From positions 199,101 through 263,100 of the forward strand of contig JACEEZ010007115.1 of assembly GCA_016584305.1 (NCBI GenBank): a stretch of 64,000 nucleotides of DNA, in the 5' to 3' direction. The notes under the pieces are model-generated. The model saw nothing but the letters and a program-made list of their open reading frames with translations. It searched no databases and was not told the origin of the DNA. Source of the DNA: Chionoecetes opilio (lineage: Eukaryota > Arthropoda > Malacostraca > Decapoda > Majidae). Every line of letters begins with the position of its first letter. Position 1 is the stretch's first letter. Made by a program: the position numbers and the translations under genes. Below are positions 51,153-61,480 of the stretch, one piece after another.

Positions 51153-51244
51153 CAAAAATCTTTTTTACTGTACTTACTTTCGTTTCCTTCTTCACCCTCA
51201 CCACTATCTCCATGTTTTCTCTTCTTAATGACAAACTTATCCAT
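51153..51244 (-). CDS. hAT (ZBED-like) transposase, N-terminal 30 residues
   Basis: Partial frame starting at the ATG 51242-51244 on the - strand and running into the N gap: MDKFVIKKRK followed by an acidic, glycine-rich stretch (HGDSGEGEEG) and a lysine-rich end. hAT transposases of the ZBED5/FAM200 type commonly begin with such a MDKFL/VxxKRK basic segment before the BED zinc finger, which would lie in the gap. An upstream in-frame extension exists, with a hydrophobic stretch, but this ATG is preferred because of the family's usual N-terminus. Product role, if complete: cut-and-paste transposition. Nothing of the catalytic domain is visible. Confidence 0.6.
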
Positions 51245-51455
51245 TGCAAGTTCAATACAGCTGCAGAATATCAGAAGCAGCAAGGGAATACACACGTAAA
51301 AGCTCGATGTATAGTGCCTCACTGACAAAAATGGGACAAGAACCGATCAGGTACTGGACGACCGACGCGTATAAACAAAGAAAAATTTTTGGGTTTCGCA
51401 AGGAGTACTATTACATTCTATTGCCATTATTGCCAAAATTCATGGCAATCTTGGG

Positions 51456-51502
51456 GGCACCCCTAGCGCTGTCCGTGGCACCCCAGGGTTTCCGCGGCAC
51501 CC
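51456..51502 (-). repeat. hAT subterminal repeats, three GGGTGCC copies
   Basis: GGCACCC on the + strand at 51456-51462, 51477-51483 and 51496-51502, spaced 21 and 19 bp apart. Short repeats just inside the terminal inverted repeat are known transposase-binding sites in hAT elements; binding here is an inference. Confidence 0.65.
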
Positions 51503-51519
51503 AGTTTGAGAAACCCCCG
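51503..51519 (-). repeat. hAT terminal inverted repeat (right end)
   Basis: On the - strand CGGGGGTTTCTCAAACT, which starts at the satellite border. It resembles the CAGNGGTTCTCAAACT ends of hAT elements but lacks the canonical CA start, either through a base change or consensus error. Confidence 0.7.
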
Positions 51520-53410
51520 CATTAAGCTAATAAATAAAGAGTAGGAGGTTATTTATTGTGATATACGGTATATTGCAAGGGTTTTTCATAGTTTCTCTAA
51601 ACTGTAGCGTTATGTATATATACAGTAGTTTTACTTATCATATTGCTATAAACCCATAAAAAGTGTGTTTCCCAAAGATATTAGCTATTTATCGCGATAT
51701 ATACTGTTTTCCTACAAATTGAAGTATAAAATCCTCTTTTTAGAATAATTTGCACCTATAAGTAGCTTACATTACATTAAGCTATTAGATAGAAGAGTAA
51801 GAGGTTATTTATTGTGATATAACGGTATATTGCAAGCATTTTTCATAGTTTCTTGTAAACTGTAGCGTCATTGTATATATACAAGTAGTTTTATTTATCA
51901 TATTGCTATAAACCCATAAAATGTAGTGTTTTCAATGATATTAGCTAGTTATCGGTGATATATAGCTGTTTTCCTACAAATTGAATAATAAAATCCTCTT
52001 TTTAGAATAATTTGCACCTATAAGTACTTACATTTCATTAAGCTTTATAAATAGAATAGTCAGAGGTTATTTATTGTGATATAAACGGTATATTGCGAGC
52101 GTTTTTTTTTATAGTTTCTTCTAAACTGTAGCGTTATTGTATATATACAAGTAGTTTTACTTATTATATTGCTATAAACCCATAAAATGTAGTGTTTTCA
52201 ATGATTTTAGCTAGTTATCAGTGATATATAGCTGTTTTCCTACAAATTGAAGTATAAAATCCTCTTTTTAGAATAATTTGCACCTATAAGTAGCTTACAT
52301 TACATTAAGCTATTAAATAGAAGAGTAAGAGGTTATTTATTGTCATATAACGGTATATTGCAAGCGTTTTTCATAGTTTCTTCCAAACTGTAGCGTTATT
52401 GTATATATATACAAGTAGGTTTACTTATTGTATTGCTATAAACCAATAAAATGTAGTGTTTTCAATGATTTTAGCTAGTTATCAGTGATATATAGCTTTT
52501 TTCCTAAAAATTGAAGTATAAAATCCTCTTTTTAGAATAATTTACACCTATAAGTAGCTTACATTACATTAAGCTAATAAATAGAAGAGTAATAGGTTAT
52601 TTATTGTGATATAACGGTATATTGCAAGCGTTTTTCATAGTTTCTTGTAAACTGTAGCGCTATTGTATATATACATGTAGTTTTACTGATCATATTGCTA
52701 TAAACCCAAAAAATGTAGTGTTTTCAATGATTTTAGCTAGATATCAGTGAAGAGTGGTTTTTTTCTACAAATTGAAGTATATTTCTTTATATCTGTAGCT
52801 AAATAGCTTTTTATATATGCTACAACTATATTTTACAAAATTAATAGCTAGAAATATGTATTTTTCATGTATTTAGATATCAATTTTAATCTTATAAACA
52901 ATGTTTTTTCAAGTATTTTAATGTATTTTTGAAAGGCTAAATAATGTCGAAATTTGACATTATGCAGCACTTTTACACAACTATATTTTACAATGTTATG
53001 AGCTAAAAATATGTATTTTTCATGATATTTTGGTATCAATTTTAATCTTAAAAACAACGTTTTTTCAAGTGTTTTAATATATTTTTGAAAGCCTAAAAAA
53101 TGTCGAAATTTGATATTATTCAGCACTTTTACGCAACTATATTTTACAATATTAGGAGCTTAAAATATGTATTTTTCATGAAATTTATGTACCAATTTTA
53201 TTCGTAGAAACAACGTTTTTTCAAGTGTTTTAATGTATTTTTGAAGGGCTAAAAAATGACGAAAATTGACATTATTCAGCCCTTTTTTTGATAGAGAAAT
53301 TCTAAATTTGGAATTATAGTTGTTTTCGTTAGAAATTTCTATTTTAAACTACTGTAAGCTTATAATAGCTGTTTTCCTACAAATTGAAGTTAACAATCCT
53401 TTTTTTAGAA
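51520..53410 (-). repeat. Arm B unit V12: about 5 Y1, X about 52790-53282, deleted Y2 53283-53410
   Basis: Begins inside a Y1 monomer at the hAT border. The Y2 module lost about 171 bp at 53367: the text jumps from aagcttataatag to ctgttttcctac, and both sides share ATAG. Confidence 0.9.
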
Positions 53411-56400
53411 TAATTTGCACCTATAAGTAGCTTACTTTACATTAAGCTAATAAATAGAAGAGTAAGAGGTTATTTATTGTGATATAACGGTATATTGCAA
53501 GCGTTTTTCATAGTTTCTTGTAAACTGTAGCGTTATTGTATATATACAAGTAGTTTTACTTATCATATTGCTATAAACCCATAAAATGTAGTGTTTTCAA
53601 TGATATTAGCTATTTATCGGCGATATATAGCTGTTTTCCTACAAATTGAAGTATAAAATCCTCTTTTTAGAATAATTTGCACCTATAAGTACCTTACATT
53701 ACATTAAGCTATTAGATAGAAGAGTAAGAGGTTATTTATTGTGATATAACGGTATATTCCAAGCGTTTTTCATAGTTTCTTCCAAACTGTAGCGTTATTG
53801 TATATATACAAGTAGTTTTACTTATTATATTGCTATAAACCCATAAAATGTAGTGTTTTCAATGATTTTAGCTAGTTATCAGTGATATATAGCTTTTTTC
53901 CTACAAATTGAAGTATAAAATCCTCTTTTTAGAATAATTTCCACCTATAAGTAGCTTACATTACATTAAGCTAATAAATAGAAGAGTAATAGGTTATTTA
54001 TTGTGATATAAAGGTATATTGCAAGCGTTTTTCATAGTTTCTTGTAAACTATAGCGCTATTGTATATATACAAGTAGTTTTACTGATCATATTGCTATAA
54101 ACCCATAAAATGTAGTGTTTTCAATGATATTAGCTATTTATCGGTGATATATAGCAGTTTTCCTACTAATTGAAGTATAAAATCCTCTTTTTAGAATAAT
54201 TTGCACCTATAAGTAGCTTACATTACATTAAGCTATTAAATAAAAGATTAGGAGGTTATTTATTGTAATATAACGGTATATTATAAGCGTTTTTCATAGT
54301 TTCTTCTAAACTGTAGCGTTATTGTATATATACGAGTAGTTTTACTTATTATATTCCTATAAACCCATAAAATGTAGTGTTTTCAATGATTTTACCTAGT
54401 TATCGGTGATATATAGCTGTTTTCCTACAAATTGAAGAATAAAATCCTCTTTTTAGAATAATTTGCACCAATAAGTAGCTTACATTACATTAAGCTATTA
54501 AATAGAAAAAGGGCAGAGGTTATTTATTGTGATTTTAACGGTATATTGCAAGCGTTTTCATAGTTTTTTCTAAACTGTAGCGTTATTGTATATATACAAG
54601 TAGTTTTACTTATCATATTGCATAAACCATAAAATGTAGTGTTTTCAATGATATTAGCTATTTTTCGGCGATATATAGCTGTTTTTCCTACAAATTGAAG
54701 TATAAAATCCTCTTTTTAGAATAATTTGCACCTATAAGTACCTTACATTACATTAAGCTATTAGGGTAGAAGAGTAAGAGGTTATTTTTTGTGATATAAA
54801 AGGTATATTCCAAGCGTTTTTCATAGTTTCTTCCAAACTGTAGGTTATTGTATATATACAAGTAGTTTTTCTTATTATATTGCTATAAACCCATAAAATG
54901 TAGTTTTTCAATGATTTTAGCTAGTTATCATGATATATAGCTTTTTTTTTTTTTCTACAAATTGAAGTATAAAATCCTTTTTAGAATAATTTGCACCTAT
55001 AAGTAGCTTACATTACATTAAGCTAATAAATAGAAGAGTAAGAGGTTATTTATTTTGATATAACGGTATATTTCAAGCGTTTTTCATAGTTTCTGTTAAA
55101 CTGTAGCGTTATTGTATATATACAAGTAGTTTTACTTATCATGTGCTATAAACCCATAAAATGTAGTGTTTTTAATGATATTTGCTATTTATCGGGTGAT
55201 ATATAGCTGTTTTCCTACAAATTTAGGTATAAAAATCCTCTTTTTTGAATAATTTGCACCTATAAGTACCTTACAAATTTCATTAAGCTATTAGATAGAA
55301 GAGTAAGAGGTTATTTATTTTGATATAACGGTATATTTCAAGCGTTTTTTATAGTTTCTTTTAAACTGTAGCGTTATTGTAAATATACAAGTAGTTTTAC
55401 TTATTATATTGCTATAAACCCATAAAATGTAGTGTTTTCAATGATTTTAGCTAGTTATCAGTGATATATAGCTTTTTTCCTACAAATTGAAGTATAAAAT
55501 CCTCTTTTTAGGTTAATTTGCACCTATAAGTAGCTTACATTACATTAAGCTAATAAATAGAGGAGTAATAGGTTTTTTATTGTGATAAACGGTATATTGC
55601 AAACGTTTTTTTATAGTTTCTTGTAAACTGTAGCGCTATTGTATATATACAAGTAGTTTTACTGATCATTTTGCTATAACCCAAAAAATGTAGTATTTCA
55701 ATGATTTTAGCTAGATATCAGTAAAGAGTGGTTTTTTTCTACAAATTGAAGTATATTTCTTTATATCTGTAGCTAAATAGCTTTTTATATATGCTACAAC
55801 TACATTTTACAAAATTAAATGCTAGAAATATGTATTTTTCATGTATTTAGATATCAATTTTAATCTTAAAAACAATGTTTTTTCAAGTATTTTAATGTAT
55901 TTTGAGAGGCTAAATAATGTCGAAATTGACATTATCAGCACTTTACACAACTATATTTTACAATGTTATGAGCTAAAAATATGTATTTTTTATGATATTT
56001 TGGTATCAATTTAACTTAAAAAAAACGTTTTTTTCAAGTGTTTTAATATATTTTTTAAAGCCCAAAAAAGTCGAAATTTGGACATTATTCAGCACTTTTA
56101 CGCAACTATATTTTACCCAAAATTATGAGCTTAAAAATATGTATTTTTCATGAAATTTATGTACAATTTTATTCGTAGAAACAACGTTTTTCAAGTGTTT
56201 TAATGTATTTTGAAGGTCTAAAAAATGACGAAAATTTACATTTATTCAGCCCTTTTTATGATAGAGAAATTCTAAATTTGGAATTTTAGTTGTTTCGTTA
56301 GAATTTCTATTTTAAACTACTGTAAGCTTATAATAGGAGTTTGAGACTCTATATTGTGATACAATTGTATATTATAAAGTGTTTCATAGTTTCTTCTTAA

Positions 56401-56540
56401 TTGTAGTTTTATATCATTATTAGAAGGAATTTACCTTATGATAATGTATTATACCCTCAAAATGTGTTCTTTTTTAATGATTTTACCTAGTTATTGGTGA
56501 TATATAGCTGTTTTCCTACAATTGAAGTAACAATACTTTT
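53411..56540 (-). repeat. Arm B unit V13: about 9 Y1, X about 55770-56252, Y2 56253-56540
   Basis: From about 54500 single-base deletions and short T or A run changes become common, so monomer lengths drift below 262 bp. Confidence 0.9.
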
Positions 56541-58620
56541 TTAGAATAATTTGCACCTAAAGTAGCTTACATTACATTAAACTAATAAATAGAAGAGTAA
56601 GAGGTTATTTATTGTGATAAACGGTATATTGCAAGCGTTTTTCATAGTTTCTTGTGAACTGTAGCGTTATTGTATATATACAAGTAGTTTTACTTATCAT
56701 ATTGCTATAAACCCTAAAATGTAGTGTTTTCAGTGATATTAGCTATTTATCGGCGATATATAGCTGTTTTCCTACAAATGAAGTATAAAATCCCCTTTTA
56801 GAATAATTTGCACCCATAAGAACCTACATTACATTAAGCTATTAGATAGAAGAGTAAGAGGTTATTTATTGTGATATAAACGGTATATTGCAAGCGTTTT
56901 TCATAGTTTCTTCCAAAATGTAGCGTTTTGTTTAATATACAAGTAGTTTACTTTTTATATTGCTATAAACCAAAAATAATGTGTTTTCAAATATTTACCT
57001 AGTTATCAGTGATATATAGCTGTTTTCCTACAAATTGAAGTATAAAATCCTCTTTTTAGAATAATTTGCACCTATAATAGCTTAAATTACCCTTAAGCTA
57101 ATAAATAGAAGAGAAGAGGTATTTTTTGTTTATATAAAAGGTATATTGCAAGCATTTTTCATAGTTTTGTAAACTGTAGCGTCATTGTATATATACAAGT
57201 AGTTTTACTTATCATATTGCTATAAACCCATAAAATGTAGTGTTTTCAATGATATTAGCTATTTATCGGTGATATACGCTGTTTCCTACAAATGAAGTAT
57301 AAAATCCTCTTTTTAGAATAATTTTCACCTATAAGTACCTTACATTACATTAAGCTATTTGGGTAGAAGAGTAAGAGGTTATTTATTGTGATATAAAAGG
57401 TATATTGCAAGCGTTTTTTATAGTTTTCTTCAAAACTGTAGCGTTATTGTATATATATACAAGTAGTTTTACTTATTATATTGCTATAAACCCATAAAAT
57501 GTAGTGTTTTTCAATGATTTAGCTAGTTATCAGGATATATGCTTTTTTCCTACAAATTGAAGTTAAAATCCCCTTTTTAGAATAATTTTCACCTATAAGT
57601 AGCTTATATTACAGTTTAAACTAATAAATAGAAGAGTAAAAAGGTTATTTATTGTGATATAAAAGGTATATTGCAAAAGGGTTTTTTATAGTTTCTTTTA
57701 AACTATAGCGCTATTTTAATATACAAGTAGTTTTAATGATCATATTGCTATAAACCCAAAAAAGTAGTGTTTTCAATGATTTAGCTAGTTTCAGTGAAGA
57801 GTGGTTTTTTCTACAAATTGAAGTATATTTCTTTATATCTGTAGCTAAATAGCTTTTTATATTTATTAAACTATATTTTACAAAATTAATAGCTAGAAAT
57901 ATGTATTTTTCATGTATTTAGATATCAATTTTTTTTTAATCTTAAAAACAATGTTTTTTCAAGTATTTTAATGTATTTTTGAAAGGCTAAATAATGTCGA
58001 AATTTGACATTATTCAGCACTTTTACACAATATATTTTACAATGTTATGAGCTAAAAATATGTATTTTTCATGATATTTTGAATCAATTTTAATCTTAAA
58101 AAACAACGTTTTTTCAAGTGTTTTAATGTATTTTGAAAGCCTAAAAAATGTCGAAATTTGACATTTTTTCAGCACTTTAACGGAACTATATTTTACCATA
58201 TTTGAGCTTAAAATATGTATTTTTCATGAAATTTATGTACCAATTTTATTCGTAAAAAAAACGTTTTTTCAAGTGTTTTAATGTATTTTTTAAGGGCTAA
58301 AAAATGACGAAAATTGACATTATTCAGCCCTTTTTTGATAGAGAAATTCTAAATTTGGAATTTTAGTTGTTTTTGTTAGAAATTTCTATTTTAAACTACT
58401 TAAGCTTTTAATAGGAGTTTGAGACTCTATATTTTGATACAATTGTATATTATAAGTGTTTTTTATAGTTTCTTCTTAATTGTAGTTTTAATCATTAATA
58501 GAAGGAATTTACCTTATGATAATGTATTATACCCTCAAAATGTGTTCTTTTCAATGATTTTTCCTAGTTATTGGTGATATATAGCTGTTTTCCTACAAAT
58601 TGCAGTTAACAATCCTTTTT
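56541..58620 (-). repeat. Arm B unit V14: about 5 Y1, X about 57845-58330, Y2 58331-58620
   Basis: Order and tags as in other units. X-to-X distance from the preceding block (about 2071 bp) is three 262-bp steps above the shortest unit. Confidence 0.9.
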
Positions 58621-60182
58621 TAGAATAATTTGCACCAATAAGTAGCTTTCATTACATTAAGCTAATAAAGAAGAGTAGGAGGTTATTTAGTGTGGTATAA
58701 CGGTATATTGCAAGGGGTTTTTTTAGTTTCTCTTAAACTGTAGCGTTATTGTATATATACAAGTAGTTTTAAATTATCATATTGCTATAAACCCATAAAA
58801 TGTAGTGTTTTAAATGAATTAGCTATTTTTCGGCGATATATAGCTTTTTCCTACAAATTTAAGTTTTAAAATCCTCTTTTAGAATAATTTGCACCTATAA
58901 GTAGGTTACATTACATTAAGCTATTAAATAGAAGAGTAAGAGGTTATTTATTGTGATATAACGGTATATTGCAAGCGTTTTCATAGTTTCCTTTAAACTG
59001 TAGCGTTATTGTAAATTACAAGTAGTTTTACTTTATTTTATTGCTATAAACCCTTAAATTTAGTGTTTTCAATGATTTAGCTAGTTATCAGTGATATATA
59101 GCTTTTTTCCTACAAATTGAAGTATAAAATCCTCTTTTTAGAATAATTTGCACCTATAAGTAGCTTACATTTCATTAAGCTAATAAATAGAAGAGTAATA
59201 GGTTTTATTGTGATAAAAGGTATATTGCAAGCTTTTTCATAGTTTTGTAAACTGTAGCGCTATTGTATATATACAAGTAGTTTTACTGATCATATTGCTA
59301 TAAACCCAAAAATGTAGTGTTTTCATGATTTTAGCAGATATCAGTTTAAGAGTGGTTTTTTTCTACAATTGAAGTATATTTCTTTATATCTGTAGCTAAA
59401 TAGCTTTTTATATTGCTACAACTACATTTTACAAAATTAATAGCTAGAAATATGTATTTTTCATGTATTTAGATATAAATTTTAATCTTTAAAACAAGTT
59501 TTTTCAAGTATTTTAATGTATTTTTGAAAGGCTAAATAATGTTGGGAAATTTTTATATTATTCAGCACTTTTACACAACTATATTTTACAATGTTATGAG
59601 CTAAAAATATGTATTTTTCATGATTTTTGGTATCAATTTTAATCTTAAAAACAACGTTTTTTCAAGTGTTTTAATGTTTTTTTGAAAACCTAAAAAATGT
59701 CGAAAATTTTATATTATTCAGCACTTTTACGCAACTATATTTTACAATATTATGAGCTTAAAATATGTATTTTTCATGAAATTAGTACCATTTTATTCTC
59801 AGAAACAACGTTTTTTTCAAGTGTTTTAATGTATTTTGTGGGCTAAAAAATGACGAAAAAATTTACATTATTCAGCCCTTTTTTGATAGAGAAATTCTAA
59901 ATGTGGAATTATAGGTGTTTTCGTTAGAATTTCTATTTTAACTACTGTAAGCTTATAATAGGAGTTTGAGACTCTATATTGTGATACAATTGTACATTAT
60001 ACGTGTTTTTCATAGTTCTTCTTAATTGTAGTGTTATATCATTAATAGAAGGGGAATTTACCTTATGATTATTATTATTATAATGCTTATACCTCAAAAT
60101 GTGTTCTTTTCAATGATTTTACCTAGTTATCGGTGATATATAGCTGTTTTCCTACAACTTGAAGTTAACAATCCTTTTTTTA
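58621..60182 (-). repeat. Arm B unit V15: about 3 Y1, X about 59395-59880, Y2 59881-60182
   Basis: Y2 has a small attattatt expansion near 60068. The first X dyad is altered (atgttgggaaatttttat near 59539), probably a consensus error. Confidence 0.9.
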
Positions 60183-61480
60183 GAATAATTTGCACCATAA
60201 GTAGCTTACATTACTTTAAACTAACAAATAGAAGAGTAAGAGTTTATTTATTGTGATTAAACGGTATATTGCAAGCGTTTTTCATAGTTTTTTTGTAAAC
60301 TGTAGCGTTATTGTATATATACAAGTAGTTTTACTTTTTCATGTTGCTCTAAACCCATAAAATGTAGTGTTTTCAATGATATTAGCTATTTATCGTGTAT
60401 ATTAGCTGTTTTCCTACAAATTGAAGTATAAAATCCTCTTTTTAGAATAATTTTCACCTATAAGTACCTAACATTACATTAAGCTATTTAAGAAGAGTAA
60501 GAGGTTATTTATTGGTGATATAACGGTATATTGCAAGCGTTTTTCATAGTTTCTTGTAAACTATAGCGCTATTGTATATATATTAGTAGTTTACTGACAT
60601 ATTGCTATAAACCCAAAAAATGTAGTGTTTTCAATGATTTAGCAGATATCATGAAGAGTGGTTTTTTTCTACAAATTGAAGTATATTTCTTTTTATCGTA
60701 GCTAAATAGCTTTTTTTATATGCTACAACTACATTTTTCAAAATTAATAGCTAGAAATATGTATTTTTCATGTATTTAGATATCATTTTAATCTTAAAAA
60801 CAATGTTTTTCAAGTATTTTAAGTATTTTTGAAAGGCTAAATAATGTCGAAATTTGACATTATTCAGCACTTTACACAACTATATTTTACAATGTTATGA
60901 GCTAAAAATATGTATTTTCATGATATTTTGGTATCAATTTTAATTTATAAACAACGTTTTTTCAAGTGTTTTAATATATTTTTGAAAGCCTAAAAAATGT
61001 CGAAATTTTACATATTCAGCACTTTTACGCAATATATTTTACAATATTAGGACTTAAAAATGTATTTTTCATGAAATTTATGTACCAATTTATTCGTAGA
61101 AACAAACGTTTTTTCAAGTGTTTTAATGTATTTTTTAAGGCTAAAAAAAAGACGAAAATTGACATTATTCAGCCCTTTTTTTTGATAGAGAATTCTAAAT
61201 TTGGAAAATTTTAGTTGTTTTCGTTAGAAATTTCTATTTAAAACTACTGTAAGCTTATAATAGGAGTTTGAGACTCTATATTGTGAACAATTGTATATTA
61301 TACGTGTTTTTCATAGTTTCTTCTTAAATTGTAGTTTTATATCATTATTAGAAGGAATTTACCTTATGATAATGTATGTTACAATCAAAATGTGTTCTTT
61401 TCAAAGATTTACCTAGTTATTGGTGATATATAGCTGTTTTTCCCACAAAATTTAAGTTAACAATCCTTTTTTTAGAATAA
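60183..61480 (-). repeat. Arm B unit V16: about 2 Y1, X about 60700-61175, Y2 61176-61480 (shortest arm B unit)
   Basis: Only two Y1 copies before the X block; the block spacing of about 1303 bp sets the base for the 262-bp steps. Confidence 0.9.

Larger units (their letters stand above)
51153..51519 (-). mobile_element. hAT-family DNA transposon, 5' end only
   Basis: Non-satellite block of higher GC. Read on the - strand it begins cgggggtttctcaaactggg, close to the hAT terminal pattern CAGNGGTTCTCAAACTG, followed by three GGGTGCC subterminal repeats, a leader and the start of a transposase-like frame. On the right the satellite resumes at once with cattaagc (51520-51527), a plausible 8-bp target copy typical of hAT elements. 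The matching left copy is hidden by the gap. Family assignment rests on the terminal sequence and the transposase N-terminus only, so it is not certain. Confidence 0.75.

Noticed and set aside
51244..51525. 93-codon + strand frame over the hAT end
   Set aside because: It runs antisense through the terminal repeat and leader of the transposon and shows no domain.
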